Assembly (NCBI GenBank): GCA_003993805.1
Contig: RSEF01000002.1
Coordinates: forward strand, 95,393,515-95,457,514
Origin: Himantopus leucocephalus
Lineage: Eukaryota; Chordata; Aves; Charadriiformes; Recurvirostridae
Direction of reading: 5' to 3'
DNA length: 64,000 nt
Within the stretch, counting starts at the first letter, position 1. Each line of letters opens with the position of its first letter. The notes below the pieces were generated by a model. The model was not told where the DNA came from. It saw only the letters and a program-made list of their open reading frames with translations, and made no database searches. The position numbers and the translations under genes are program-made. Shown here one piece after another: positions 11,301 to 25,100 of the stretch.

Positions 11301-14300
11301 TTGATTTGGCATCTCAATGGCCACAGGTCTCTCCAAACAATGGCAATTTCTCACAGCTTTTTCTTCCTTTTTTTAAAAAACCTGCATTTAGTGACAATGA
11401 AAATCTGGTTTGATAAAGTTAAATCAGTGAAAGGATGGATTCCAGGAAGAAAAGCAAAGCAAAGGAACCCAAGCCCTCTGTGGATTCCTAACTCTGACTT
11501 CAACAGAGCATTCCCTTGTGAGTCATAAGAAAAGGTCTGTATCTCTACATCCCATTGTGCATCCCTAGCTATTTTGTAGGCTAAAGGCTTTGGGTCAGAC
11601 TACTACTAGTCAGAGAAGTGGAAGCCAGAGGCAAATAACACAGAAGACTAAGCTATAACTCATATCAAGAAGGCATAAAGGGGAATGGAGCAGACAAATA
11701 CAAGTGGAAACAATGCTTAGGAGTAAAAAGGTTCAGTGCATGATACTGAAAGTCTAGTGACATAGATCTAATTCATGTCCCAGTCAAAACCCTCTCCACC
11801 TTTTCGTCTTTCTCTTCAATTGCTAAAATCCTCCTTTGTCTGTATTTATCCCCTGATAATGGGGATAATAGATCACAGGGAGGTTGTATAGTAAAAATCC
11901 CATGATGGACTCTGTTGAAATACTCCTTTAATTATGGCCATACAGGGTCCTATACAGGATTTGTGTATGGGGCAGGAAGATGCAAGCAAGATAATAGAGA
12001 AGGTGAAGCCAGGCTCTGTCTTGAGAGGATTCAGATGGTGGACTTAAACTGGACACTGCATATGCATTCAAAGGCAGCTGATCAGCTTTTACCAAGATTG
12101 AGAAAAAAAGAATCCAGCAGAGGCTGCCAAAAGTGCAGTCCTTTTGCTACTACCACATGGTTTCTTTTCATATTTCTCCTCTGTGTAACGAGGTCTGTAG
12201 TTTAGAGACACAGTTTGGCCCTGTTACTAAACACAAAAAATTTAGCCTCCCTCATTCATCTGAGATTCTTTTATCTGAACAACTACGAGCATCTTTCTTT
12301 TATCTCCTTTCCCGTTTCCTTAGCAACATGCAAAGACACTCCAGAGAAGCAGTGTTCAGGCAACACCTTCAGTCTAGGCTTTCATGAAGCTTTCTAACCT
12401 TGACCAGCTCTGAAGAGCAGTTTAATAGTAGGGAATTTCAAGCGTGCTATCTCACATGCATCTTTGTCCCCCCACTATGAGATATTGCAGAAAGCAACTC
12501 AGCCTGTACTCTGCCACTAATTCCTCAGCAAGAAGAGAGCTTCATTACCTACTAACTAGGTTTGTAGTATCACACTGAGTCTCTCAAGTACAGCATCTCC
12601 TTATGCTTGGTCAGTAATCCCCTACCTAGAGAGCTCCTTGTTTAAGGGCTGTCTTTCAGTGCCTGGTGCCTTGTAACCAAACGTAAGCAAAGATCCAGAT
12701 TGTAATGGCATTTCTTGCCAGTTTGAAGCAACAAGGTAAAATTTATTGGCAAGCCAGTGTGGTTTGCTGCATTGCTGCTATCTCCCTGCTTACCAGACAT
12801 CTACAGTTCAACTAGAAACTAATTAGAACCAAGGAAATTAGTGGATGTTCAACAGGAATCTTCACAACAATCTTTTCCTCCTTGTAATCCTGTTTGCATT
12901 CTATTGTGCTGGCCCATCTGCCATCCCTGGCTTCCTGAAATCAATGGCTAAATCTATAGCTAAAATCAATACTGAGCAATAAGCCCAGCAATTTTTAGGT
13001 AGCTATTGGGAAGATGGCCAAAAATCCCATTAGGCATGTTAAGAACACTTTTCTTTCCCTGAGTCATCAAAATTAATATAATGAGTGGACATACTTCTAA
13101 AAGCATTAGTGTAACTAACTTGAAGCTGTTTGGCCATCTCTGCACAGACGTTCTTAGCTGGAATTAACAAATGCTGGATTTCCATTTTCTCTGGCCCAGA
13201 TGAAAAAATGCTGCACTTTTTCACCTGCAAAACTGAATGATTATTTTACACAAATGTAAAAGTAGCAGATGGAAAAAACATAAAAGGATTACGGTTTGAA
13301 GAACAACAAAGATCTCCTGTGTAGTAACTTTCTATGCAGACTTATTTCACACAGATTAAATATAGTAGAAATTATTCCTCATTGTTGCGTAACAGCAACC
13401 TGCTTTCTTCTGTAGGGACATGGTATAAATTTCCAGACAACTACTGATAGCTATTACCAGGGTCTGGTCAGTAGTCGGATCAAATTGACCTGGTAACAGC
13501 TTCCTGTGCATGAGAAATGCTGTAGCTTCTTTTCTTTCCACTCTTCTAATTCACATGTTGTCATTGCTCTAATTCTGTACCACCGCAGCGGAGCTAATCT
13601 ACCAGTGAAACCGAGAGTACTATCTAAGACACAAACAGCAATTATTTCAGAAAATCTACCTACTACCAGTATTGCATGGTCCCTTTTATCATGTGACGAT
13701 AAGTAGTGATATGAATATGTATTCAATCAGCTGTGTGTATATACAAATGTATCCGCCACTTGATATCTGAAGATTTGCCAGTATTTAACATATTTCCTCT
13801 CCACTCCTGTGAGGTTAGAAAAAGTGGGGGAGACAGACATTGAATCCTTCAAGGTGACACCGAAAGACTACAGCAGAAGTAGGGGATTTCACCTGGCCAT
13901 TGCCAGGTCCTGGCTACTGATCTAGGTCCAGCTAAGCAATTTATTAAAACATCACTGAAGGAAAAGGAAGCTCTTAAAAGAGAACACTGTGAAACTAAAG
14001 CAAATAAAGCGTACTCAGAACATGAAGGTGCTTTCAGAACTGGCTAACACCGTTTTATTTACCTTTAGCAACTACTTTTATGTGCATTTCCCATCCTGCC
14101 TCCCACCACTTTGTCCCATGTTACTTCTGTTGGCAGACCTGTCCAAATGCAAACAGACAGAATAGCTTCTACCTGCTTATATTGCTCTGTCTCTTCCCTG
14201 GTCACACCTCTCCCATACAACACTGTTTCAGACTGCTTGTCCAATTCTCCTCTGCCTCTCATGGCTGGAATCTCCTTTTTTTTCTGCTTTCCTGCCCAAA

Positions 14301-16106
14301 CTGGTGTCTCTTTCTTTGCCCAATCTATGTAATAACAGACTTCAGCTACATTGTGGGAAATTTAGCTTAATCATTAGGAAATATTTTGCAGTAGTGAATA
14401 TAGCTAAGTGCCAGAACGAACTTCCTCTGGAGGTTGTGGAAAGGTTCAGGTAAAGATGATCGTATCTTGGCACACAATGATGATGGGTAACCTCTTATAG
14501 TTCCTGCACTCCTAAGATCTATTTTCCCCCTCCATATCTTATCAAACTACAGGGATGAATTTGTCATGGCTGCTAAGTTGCTTACAAGACAATTCACTGC
14601 CATAGGATGCTTTGGATGCAGAAGGATAAATGGGGTTAAAAAGAAGCCAAAATTTTTCTTTTTTTGGGGGGGAGAAGTCTCATTCTGCTTTTGTCCTCTT
14701 CTTATACTGGTAGCATGGGAACACTGACAGAAAGAGGCCACCAGGGTAGAGAAGGTGCCACAGTGAGATCCTCTGTAGCTGTTCTTACATCTAAGTGACT
14801 TGGGGCCACATATTCCAATTTAAGACCCTGCTTTCCAGTTCAGAATGGTAGAAAATAAAGGCAGAAAAGAAAAAAAAAAAAAACAGCAGTGGATTATTGA
14901 GTCTATCCTTACATTAACTCAGGGGAGGTTGAGATAAAAGGAAGGTAGGGGAGACAGTGGGCAGATGCCATAATAAGAGCAGTCATTGAATTGCATTATA
15001 GATCTGTGCTGAAGGGACACACACTGGAAATTATCTGCTGAAAAGTGTTGATAGTTTTTTTTTTTTTCTCGAGGAATGGATGAAGAAAGGTAAGTTCAAA
15101 GTCTAGACCTCGCTTCACTCTATCTGGGTTGATGAGTGAGCCAGGACATGCTAATGTAGGCTCCCAGACAAAACTGATCATAATCTATCTGAGCAAGGTT
15201 CTCAGTCTTGAGAGGCAAAACTCATCCATATGCAACACTATAGAAGAGCCTTCCTCACGCAAACCAAAATGTTTACATTCTCTAGCTTTGGCAGCTGATT
15301 CGTGTTATAGCAGTTTGTCTATCACACGCAAGTGTGAAGTGGCAGGCAAGAAGGCTGACTGCTAATGGACTGATGCTTGTTCCCTTCCTGACAGGATTTT
15401 TAGGAGGCATGGCAAGCATATATGGATACCAAGGGAGCTTTTGCAGGTGAGACAATCATGGCAAGCTACTTCTGTTTAGCTTCAAGCTCCAGGCAAAGGA
15501 GTAGTGTGAAAAAGCAGAGTGGGAAAGAGAGCTGGTAATACACAACTGAAATGATGGCCATTTTTCAAAAGATAGCTATGATGGTTTGCTCACTTTTTTA
15601 TGTCTATGACACACAGGGGAAAAAAATATTGTCTCAGAAGACCAGAGTAAAAAAGAAAAAGTTTGATAAGGGAAGTGCTATTTTTCACTGGGGGCAGAAA
15701 ACACTGAACTGGAAGGTGTTACCGGGTAAGAGCTCTCCAGGGCATATAATTCAAGAAATGTTTCAGATGAAATTCCATCTGCCCATCTCTGCCTCTTACC
15801 CCCTTCCCCTCTTCCAGCTCCCAACCTGACTTTGCAGAATGAAATGTGAAAGGATTATAAAATTACTCTGCAATTATCTACTGTACAAATGTACAAAGAA
15901 CATTTCACAGGTTTCTTCTCCCAATCAGAACAAAGAGGAAAACTTAAAATAATATTAGCACAAAAGGTCCCTCATAGCAGAGATGGTGATTTTTCTCAAA
16001 TCTGCAAATGGAAGGGAACATACCACTTTGCACTTTGACATGATTTGTAAGAAATTCACTTTTTTGTGTGGATGATCATTGTTTCAAATGAATGTTGTTC
16101 TCATAC

Positions 16107-16395
16107 AGCTGCTCCCTCTCCTCTTTGGCATTCAAAACAGGCTGGAACCTCACAGAGTCCTATGCAAGTTTTTGATAAAAAAAATGGCAAGGATGCAAAC
16201 TGAAGCTGAGTCATTGCTGTCAAACAGTGCTTCAGAGATTGGAAGGATTTGCNAGCTGCTCCCTCTCCTCTTTGGCATTCAAAACAGGCTGGAACCTGAG
16301 TCCTATGCAAGTTTTTGATAAAAAAGATGGCAAGGATGCAAACTGAAGCTGAGTCGTTGCTGTCAAACAGTGCTTCAGAGATTGGAAGGATTTGC
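16107..16395. repeat. Direct duplication around a single N (146/142 bp)
   Basis: Copy 1 is 16107-16252 and copy 2 is 16254-16395, with N at 16253 exactly between them. Both run from agctgctccctctcctcttt to ggaaggatttgc. They differ by one 4-bp indel and a few substitutions. The placement of the N suggests two overlapping contig ends left unmerged rather than a biological duplication. Confidence 0.9.
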
Positions 16396-18712
16396 GGATG
16401 TATAGACACAAGACATTCATACATGCCGAACACTGCAGATATTGACTATTAATAAATGAGCCAATGGTGACCCTGTGTGAAGAGTCTGCAGTATTAGGTC
16501 AGCATTGAGTAAATATGTAACCCCATTTTTGTGACATCACAAACCCCCTTTAATATCTAGAGTTAATTGCTTCTTTTCCTGGTAGCCTCACGAGGAAGTA
16601 GAAGATTGATAGCTTGCCGCATTAATGTCAGCTCTGCTGCTTCCATCCTCCACCACCCACTTAGCAGAGGTCCTTCATCTCTACCCTGCACTTTCTCACC
16701 TTTCAAAATAACCAGCTTGTCATCTGTCCACACTTCATTAATCGTAAAAACTGTAACAGTGGAGAATTATCCATTCTAACTAGATAGATAAGTATATATG
16801 AAGAAGCTGTTTGGCATAAAGGCCATCTTTATGTCCTGGACCTGTCAAGTAGTCATCATAGTTTAACCCCTGTTCATAACCAGGGCTTTTTGGCGCTGCA
16901 GTGCAAATAAACACATAACAAAATGACAGACATGCTACTGCAGAGGACAGGTAGCTTGCGTGAAAGGAATACAGGTATCCTCCCAAGTAATTTGAAGAAC
17001 AAATTACTACCAATAGTAGTCTACAAGACAGCTGTACTGAATGAAATAATCTTCGTGGGAAGTATTTGGTGCAGCTCAAAGGAGGAATTTTAATGTAGTT
17101 TTAGCGCCCAAAGACAAGAGGTTTATGGAGATTTCAAAACTGTAGTAGTTTGATCCCTAGATAAAGAAATGTTTCATGAAAATCTGAAGAAAACCCAGAG
17201 ATTTTGAGAGAGCATTGGTGTTTGGAGCCTGCAAGTCCATCTTCTTTAATTGTTTTAATTACCATTTAGAGCAAAATAACTAAACACGTAGTTAAACTGT
17301 CAATTAAACCAACGATACATGTAGTATACAAAGCGAGTTTATGCCAAATATAATACTCTAAAACAGTGATACCCTTCAACAATCACAAAGAAATATTTAA
17401 ATGAAAAAGCAATAGCATTTCAACTTCCATAATTATTTCACTCCCACCTTATCACTTCTTAACATCCCAGTCTTCTGTATCATATATACTGGGACAGGAG
17501 GCTGTCAAAAACACTGCCATCCTGAGAGTGCAATCATGGTATGGTTTCATTTGTGTCTCTCGGTTTAAGGAAATGCCTTCATTTGATCCTGAGTGCTGCA
17601 ATGAAGGTTTTACTCAAGGATGAACCTGAGACTGTGCCTATTTCCTATTGGTGCAATTGGCCACATGTATGTAATTCAAGCATGTTTGTGGTTAGTGGCA
17701 CAATCTTGTTAGCTCTGGCAATTAGACTCTGATAACAGTGAGAAACAGATTTCAATAATTAGAAGCAGGTAGGTACAGCTTTCGTCCCAAATGCTACACA
17801 GATGAAAGACACCGTTTTTTCCCTGCTTTCATTTTTCAGTGGCAGTGTTAAATGTCACGTCTTTCACTACACGACTTTCACATCCTAAATATCTTTGACT
17901 TAATTCAGAGTTTTGAATATCATGTAAATTATGTAAATCTTGAGGCTTAAATGTAAGCTGGGTATCCTCTGAAGACACTGTCTACTTATGAAGTCTTTTT
18001 TGTCAATATCAAATATTCCGAATAAACTGCTCCAAACAGTCATAATATTTTCCCTGGAATCAGTTAGTCAGATTGTCCTATTCAGGCTACCAAATGCTAA
18101 TGTCCAGCCACACTGTGCCCTCTAATAGGCAATGGGCACATAACAATTGCCTGTCAGAAAGACAAATAGAACTGGTTGGATGCCTAGTTATAAGTAATTA
18201 ATTATAGATGGGATATCATCCATAAAAGAATAATACATTCTGTCATTTCTTTAATATACTAGCTGAAATACAACCTGAGTTATTAATTGGTGTCCACTAG
18301 TAGTAGGTATGTCAGATAGAAATGTCATTTAATTTTCCCTTCATTAAAAATTTCCCAAAATGTTTTCTAGGAGCCATCTGAAATCGTGTTCTCCTAACTC
18401 CACTAGATTGCATTTGAAGACTGATCAGTGAATCCACATAAATGTGCAGATCACAGACATAACCAAACTAGAGGACACTACTTCGTTTCTAAACCATTAA
18501 TGGAAGTATTGGATTTAACTTTGATTTGAATAAACCTATCTAGTGTTAGACATGCATACAGGTATGAAGATGAGATCATATTGTCAGTTTGATGAAGCTT
18601 CTCTCTTTTGTATGTATTTTCTTTGTAATCATAAAGAAGCAGCAAATATTTTTCTCCCCGATAACTGCTATAAGATGTCTATGAAAGAATTTCATTCTAT
18701 AAAGAAGCCAAT

Positions 18713-18732
18713 TATATATATCTCTCTCTCTC
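18713..18732. repeat. Compound microsatellite (TA)n(TC)n
   Basis: A short run of tatatata is followed directly by tctctctctctc. It is intronic and has no other feature. Confidence 0.8.
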
Positions 18733-20534
18733 ACGTATTATAGCTTTGGAAAGAATAGTGCTGTTGCTTGTTAATTTCTAAAAGTCATCAAATTGCACAT
18801 TATTTTAATTAAACAAAGTAATCTAACAGGCACTGAAGATGTCACTAGTATGCATTTGAAAACTTTACAGTTCTTCATTCTACATACTCACACCAGAAAT
18901 TACGAGAATCTGGTGAATAGAACAATCCAGATGATACAGATCAATAAAGCTTTTTATGAGCAGCCACTGAAGCAAACAGGCACAATGGAGGCATAAGACT
19001 GTAAAATAATTTTTTCTTTGACGGTACAGTTGAGTTTAAAAAAGTCAAACAGGCAAGAGCCTTTTTTACTAAAAACAGGGAAAATCAGAAGTGCAAATAA
19101 AGGTTTTGGTTTTAACCAAAGGACAGAAGCAACATCAGAGTGTTTGTGGACTGTTTTACTGTCCCAGTTGTGTTAATATCTCCAGTCTTTTCTAAACATT
19201 GCCACATATATTCAAGATTGTATAAATGGCTAATTCGCTCTTAAAATGTGTAATTCTTTGAAATGAAATGTCGAGAATATTTGAGACTATTTGGCAGCAT
19301 AGTCCAAAAAAGACATATGGGAAGAAGAACTTCTCGGGTACTGTGCATTTGCCCATCTCTTGCTCATCAGTGTGGTAAGCGCATTAAAAAAAAATGTAAA
19401 ACTCCATGTTGACAGGCTACAAAGTAACTGCTTCACTTCTGTTCTCCCTTGTGTATATACGGATCTCTTGTATTCTCACAGAGATGTCTCCGCATTTGCC
19501 TCGTTACATGGTTCTTCTCCTGTCCAGCAGTGTTGAGGAATGCCTTTTGCAGCACTCCCACTCTGTCCCTAATGGTCCAGAATTATCAGCTTCCAAGAGC
19601 AATGCAGCTCTGCCACTACTGCTGGCAGAGGGAGGTAGTGGCTGAGACAGGTGGTGCCAGCTATTGACAGCTTTTTTTGAAAAAAAAAAATCAAGGTCAT
19701 ACACTTGAACTTGACTTGTGGGCTTATTCAATCATCGGCCAATGAAAAACAGAAGAATTAAGCAAGAACTAGAGCACTGTGTTTTTTCTGACTTCTGCTG
19801 ATGATCAAGTGAGCTATGTTACCCACTGCCTACATGGTGCACACTCATACACAATTATGGTCATACAACATTGCCTCTCTACTGAAGGTAGAAAAGTTTC
19901 ACAGTTTCATCTTAGAGATACTCAGTATACCTGATGGATAAAGGCTAGCGAAAGCTGTTGAGAAAGACTGCGTTTAAGGATTTTTTGAGCTTGAATCTCA
20001 CTTCTTATACTGATCATTCAACTTCATTCAATGCTTTCTCAGGATTATTACAAGAACGTTATTAGAACTGAGGGAAAAGAGAACACCTCTTTCATGGGTG
20101 ACTGCAATATTTTGAGATCTGATTTCACTTGTATGTCAAAGCTCCAAGGCAGTGTCTTATATCAGCTCTTCTAGACTTGCTCTTCAATTCACAGTTTTGA
20201 GTACTCTAGAGAAGGAAGTCAACAAGAAACCAAACTGCCTAGTCAATGCATCCTGTTAAAACAGCCCACTTTCAAACTTCCTACATATAGAGTATTAAAT
20301 CTGTAAGATATTGGCTTTGGCTATTATGTACTTTGCATTGTGCTAGCACTATTGGATTCTCTTTCTACTACTTTAAAAATGGTGTGTATATATTGTGCAC
20401 AGCTATGAAGAAACAAAACTAAAACCTTGGAGGGGACCACTACAGACAAAATATTTCCTTTAGGATAAAGAATTCATTGTGAATATGCTTGAAATATAAA
20501 CATAACACTCAGTTAAGGCAAGAGAAAAACATAC

Positions 20535-20734
20535 CTGTGAAAAGCCGATAACCTCTCCATTTTCATCGAGCACGTTAAAATTAATGATTGGACCCTGGAC
20601 ATCAGGATTGCTGAAATCTGTATCACTGTAAATACGTACTACAGGTGCCCCATTGGCATATTTTAATGTAGACAGAACAGTATAGGTGTAGTGAGCTAAC
20701 GCAAAGGTATGCTCTTTTATTTTCTCCATTCCAC
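20535..20734 (-). CDS. MOCOS: MOCOS exon: C-terminal part of the cysteine desulfurase (aminotransferase class V) domain
   Basis: This 200-bp exon encodes 2 nt of a split Gly codon plus 66 full codons. The peptide starts GGMEKIKEHT, contains YTYTVLSTLKYANGAPVVRI and ends INFNVLDENGEVIGFSQ. I recognise this as the MOCOS stretch that follows the PLP-binding large domain and begins the small C-terminal subdomain of the NifS-like fold. The acceptor on the minus strand is a good pyrimidine tract ending in ttgtag just before 20734. The donor is CAG|gtatgt at 20535/20534. No internal stop occurs. The next exon begins with GTGGAC (Val-Asp-Lys-Met) in phase 0, as expected. No upstream exon was found within the window. 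Inference: functional, because reading frame and both splice sites are intact. Confidence 0.95.
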
Positions 20735-21246
20735 CTACAAAAGAAAAGTGCATGTACATGTCAGATGCCTTATTTTTATGGAAATGTAAAAAAAGGATGA
20801 TTTTTCAGAATGGTGTAGCTGGTAGGTAACTAGCACAAAATTGGTAGTTTTGGGTTCCTTTAAATGAATATACAATTTGCAAAAGTTTCTTTCCTCATAC
20901 AAAAGGTTCAGAAGTACTGTTGCACCGAGGATTTATCTACAATTAATATACTGTACAAATCTAAAGTTACACTGAAATGGATTCACGTGCATTACAGCAT
21001 TGATAGTTCCAGCCTATACATATCACTAGGACGTTCTGGCACAATTAATTTGAAAAGCAAGTTTTGCTCCAGATCTGGCTCTGGAGATCATGGGAATGAG
21101 GCATCAGTTCTAGCACAGCACAGAAAGCAAATTGCTACGTCTAAGAGAAAATAAAAATAATAAAATTCTAAATGAAATTACAAAATACAAGTTCTAGTCT
21201 ACAAGGAATTCACTTGAATACTGAAGAAATATTTTTCCAAGCCTGC

Positions 21247-21274
21247 TCTTTTTGTTCTTTGCAGAACAAAAAGA
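21247..21274. repeat. Perfect hairpin, 12-bp arms, 4-nt loop
   Basis: The arms tctttttgttct (21247-21258) and agaacaaaaaga (21263-21274) are exact reverse complements around the loop ttgc. It lies 123 bp left of the 100-N gap. Confidence 0.85.
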
Positions 21275-21396
21275 AAGAGGATGTTCTGAATGCCTCACTG
21301 ACTACACCCATGCAATCTATTTGCTCCAGAGAAGCTTTGCAAAGAAGTTAAAAGCGTAAAGAGGAAATACGTTGTCTTTCCTTGCTTTTTTTTTTT

Positions 21397-21496
21397 NNNN
21401 NNNNNNNNNNNNNNNNNNNNNNNNNNNNNNNNNNNNNNNNNNNNNNNNNNNNNNNNNNNNNNNNNNNNNNNNNNNNNNNNNNNNNNNNNNNNNNNN
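21397..21496. other. Assembly gap, 100 N
   Basis: Exactly 100 N, probably a gap of unknown size. It is flanked by poly-T on both sides (12 T to the left, 7 T to the right), so sequencing may have failed in a homopolymer or in sequence beyond it. An upstream MOCOS exon could be hidden here. Confidence 0.95.
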
Positions 21497-22064
21497 TTTT
21501 TTTGCTACACTGAGGAGTTCGGAGGACTGCAGAGATTTCCTGACAGATGGAGAACTCTTCTACATCTCTGCTTTCTGAGAGGAGCTTGTGTCTCTGTTAG
21601 ATATCTCTATCAAAATAGCTTCTCATTCTTGTCCTCAGAGGATACACGACAGGATGATATACCATGGTCACTGAAAACCTATGAACTGCATCTTTACGGA
21701 AGACCATTAGAAGATACCAATATGGTCTCAAGGTATTGTAAGAAACACAGGGAGATACCTGAAGGCTAACAACGTGTTTAAATCCAATCGAATCTCCACT
21801 GGGGACAGCTGGAATTTTGGCTGAAAATCTGAAGTGGTTTCTATTATGCATACTATGCATTGCACTATGGTGGGTCTACATCACACGGGAAAAAAAGGAA
21901 AGAATAATTTCCTGAAAAGCCTCTTGAAGTAGAAAAGTATTTTTCTGCCTGGGTTTTAGACCAGAGTATTTTCTGTAATGTTGAGTATCTTACTTGAGGT
22001 ACACGAGCATTTCTGTAACTAAAAAGATGTCTGACATTTTCTTTTGCTTTCTTTTGTTAAACTG

Positions 22065-22100
22065 CGTAACTATGAATCTCACNTCGTAACTATGAATCTC
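22065..22100. repeat. Direct duplication around a single N (16 bp)
   Basis: The string cgtaactatgaatctc occurs at 22065-22080 and 22085-22100, with an N at 22083 between the copies. It follows the same pattern as the longer N-centred duplications. Confidence 0.8.
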
Positions 22101-25100
22101 GCGCTTCTGCGCATACCATTTTTATATCTGAGTATCTGGAAACTTCTACAGTCCCATACAACCACCCTTGGACAGAAATCTTGTAATCTGCTTGTTGACT
22201 TTTGTGCCTTTACTCGTACAAAGATTGTGTCATTTATGAATGTATATAAAGGAAAAAAATAAGATATCTTTCTCGTGACACAGAAGAATTACAGCAACTT
22301 CTGTTATTTCACTTTTCTTCAGGTTTCTATATTATGTGCTATCTCCTTTAGATAAGCTAGGAGAGCAGACAGTAAAAGCATAGAAACAGATTAGATATAA
22401 GGTGGAAGTACATTTTTTGTTGCTAAAGAATAATAAAGAGGAATAAGATATTTAATGAGATACTAACACATAAAGCACTTTCAAGGAATGTTGCCAGAAG
22501 CTAATCAGTAAAATTTCTAGATGTTAGCCACAGTAAACTTGGCAAGCATCTCTAGAACATTTTGATCTCAAAGATGATTTGTATTTTCAGAGTCTCTGAG
22601 AATAAAAGATTGCCTAGTCAGAGATGTCCTAGTCACTGGCAGAAGTTAAGAGTCTTGAAATAGTAAAAAAAAAAGAAAAGTTATTTCTCAGCATTTGCCA
22701 GAAAGTAGCTGTCTTAAGAGAAGTGACTGCCTTGTCAGCTTCTGAGATGTCTGTAATCTCCTGATTCACAGCTTTTCCAAATTGGCAGGAATCTTTTAAT
22801 GGAAGATTAAACTACTGCCCTTGTGTCTTGTTGAAGAAATCTCTTATTCAGAAATTTCAGTCTCTCATTCACAGCAATCATCCTGCTATCATTTCTATAT
22901 TGTCTTCAGCCATTCTCTTTTAAAGTTGCTTAATCACATTTCCTTGTTCATTAGTGAGAAGCTGATGAGCCTCTTAATTATTTATTCTGACAAATCCAAA
23001 TGCAGTAGCCTGCAGTTGCTTTGCTGCCCCGTGATTGGAGAGAGGAAGCTGTGTTGCCAGGGTCCTGTATTTTTAAGTAGCAGAATAGGTTGTGATTAGC
23101 CCTGATGTCACAGAAAACCCTGTGAAACAAATGCCGGCAATCTGAAGTTTGTTGTGACAGAAAAAGGGGGATATTCAGAAAATAGTTGTGATTTCTTTTT
23201 ATTTTGCTAAACAAAATGAACTGTACTACATCCTGCATAAATCCAGTGCTTACCTCATCTCCCTCTCTCTACTAGGGAAAAGAGTATGAGGGGGAGAAAA
23301 CAAAAAACAGAACAAATCTCTGGTCTGTAACATGATCTAAGGACCTGCATTATTGCATCTAGTCTCATATTTGGGGTGACAAAACTCACTGCTTGACTGA
23401 GCCTGTCTAAGGTAAAGGAGAAGGTAATCTTCTATATCATGGTTGAATTGATATTTATTACCTTATTGCACTCCTGCATTTTATCTTCTCTCTATACAGA
23501 ACTCCAGTTTTATGCCCAGTTCCTTCACTCTGAATACTTGGAGACTCTTCCCTAGCTGCCTGTTTGGGGATAAGAGAAGTAGCACACCTTAAGCCTTTTG
23601 GAAGACTTACAGCTTGGAAAAATCATCAGTGCTTCATCTTGAGGTGGTGCTGGGAAGTACTCAAGTGTCCTGACTCCCTCCCAGTGTATGGATTTTATTC
23701 CTTATCACTGCATTGTTTCTAGTTGCTCTTAAAAATTATGTTAAAGTGAAGAAAAATTTATGTGCTTTGTAATTTGGATCAGCATGAATCTGATGTAGTC
23801 TAAATTACACCAGCTGAAGTCTATCTTATACCATTCACTGTATTTATGTCTGTGGGAACACATTCAGCACCAAGGATGCTCTCATTAATGACTTACTTCC
23901 TCCCATGGTAGAAACGTAAGGACTCAATGAATGCCATATATTTTTGCAGTGGCAAAGTTATTGAGCAGAAGAAATTGACAAAGAAAGCTTGTACTTGTGT
24001 GTACAAACCTCCCTGGCGAAGTACTCGAGTAAACCAGTGGAGATGCTTTTAAACCTTATATTGCTGATGTATGTTTGTAGACTACATCCTGACAGATCAG
24101 CATGATCTCAGACCTACCATCCCATCTTATACTTCCATTTGGGTACTGTTATGGAAACTGATACTGTTCCAGTATGGTAAATTCAGACTGCCAGCGCACT
24201 GGATAACCTACAGATAAATTTACAATGTCAGCTCTTCCACAGGAATTGCATGTGTGCATGTGCCTATCCATAGAGACTGTGGGACAGTTCAGTCATCTGG
24301 AAGAGGAGGGTACATTATCTCATATTTAAAAGAGGGTTCAAAGTATGTGCATTCAAACTATGCATGATTGTCACTACAGCACTGTAAATCCACTACTTGG
24401 CTGTGATAACTTCTTGTATTTCCATTACCTCTGTATTATTATCTGTTTGTTATATGCAAAATACAGTAAGATTTTTTTTTTTCCCCCCAGTGGAATGTTA
24501 TCTATTCAGAGAAATATGAGATACATAGATGTCCAGTAAGTATTCAGTATAGAATGCTGAATGCTTTTGTATTACGTAAATGGCAAACAGGTAATGGCAT
24601 ACAATCTCGTCTCTGAAACAACCAGGATTTCAGTAGCTCAAATGTTCAAATGTTAGTTCTTCCTGAAAGAACTGTAGACAGATAGGCGTATGTCAACATT
24701 TATAAAAGATTTTGAATAAAGAGATTAAGATAAAGCAGAGACTGAAATTGAGCCTCTAGAATGAAATCTCTGGTGCTTAAGGTTTTCAGGCTGTACTCAG
24801 AAACCTCTGTGATCTGCATTCAAATATAATTCTTATCTCTCTTATTATGAGAAATTAAATACTGGAGATAAGGAACAACAGAGCTATAAATCAAATATAC
24901 AGTTATTTTTCTAACTTGCTATGAATAAAACACAGAAATTGAGGTTTACATGAACAAATTCTTTGGTAGTCCAGTAAATCCAAACTCACATATATCTTTG
25001 GATAAGAAAAAGATCAATGATGTGATTCATTAGTCTTCAGCATTATCTAACAGATATAGCAGTGAGGCAGAGAAATGATGAGCTGAAATCTCAGGAAACC

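Larger units (their letters stand above)
5806..20534. other. MOCOS intron, 14.7 kb, no other gene seen
   Basis: The flanking minus-strand exons at 20535 and 5805 join in phase 0, so this is one intron. It contains AT-rich DNA, a 44-bp tandem duplication (6703-6789), a short hairpin at 8301-8326, a microsatellite (18713-18732), and a false tandem duplication at 16107-16395. The open frames in it, including 16780-17079 on the minus strand, match nothing I recognise. No complete transposable element was identified by eye. Confidence 0.8.
1774..20734 (-). other. MOCOS: MOCOS gene, internal part (three exons, two complete introns)
   Basis: This is the span of the recognised minus-strand gene, running from 20734 down to 1774. 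The three exons join in frame (phases 1/0, 0/0 and 0/0) and give 254 complete codons. Intron sizes are 14729 bp (5806-20534) and 3468 bp (2221-5688). MOCOS adds the terminal sulfur to molybdenum cofactor, which activates xanthine dehydrogenase and aldehyde oxidases. It uses PLP and a persulfide on an active-site cysteine, and acts in the cytosol. The full protein in vertebrates is about 850-900 residues (family knowledge), so roughly 30 percent is here. In mammals the neighbours are ELP2 upstream and FHOD3 downstream; I recognised neither in the window. Exon numbers are not assigned because the 5' part is missing. Confidence 0.93.

Noticed and set aside
16079..16433. Open frames with duplicated peptide on both strands
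   Set aside because: Same cause: the duplication at 16107-16395 around N 16253.
16780..17079. 99-aa open frame on the minus strand inside a MOCOS intron
   Set aside because: It has no recognisable domain, no splice-site context that I could establish, and a composition typical of chance open frames in AT-rich DNA.
21597..21860. 87-aa open frame on the minus strand just upstream of the last found MOCOS exon
   Set aside because: The residues do not match the PLP-domain block expected before GGMEKIK, and no donor site fits the split Gly codon.
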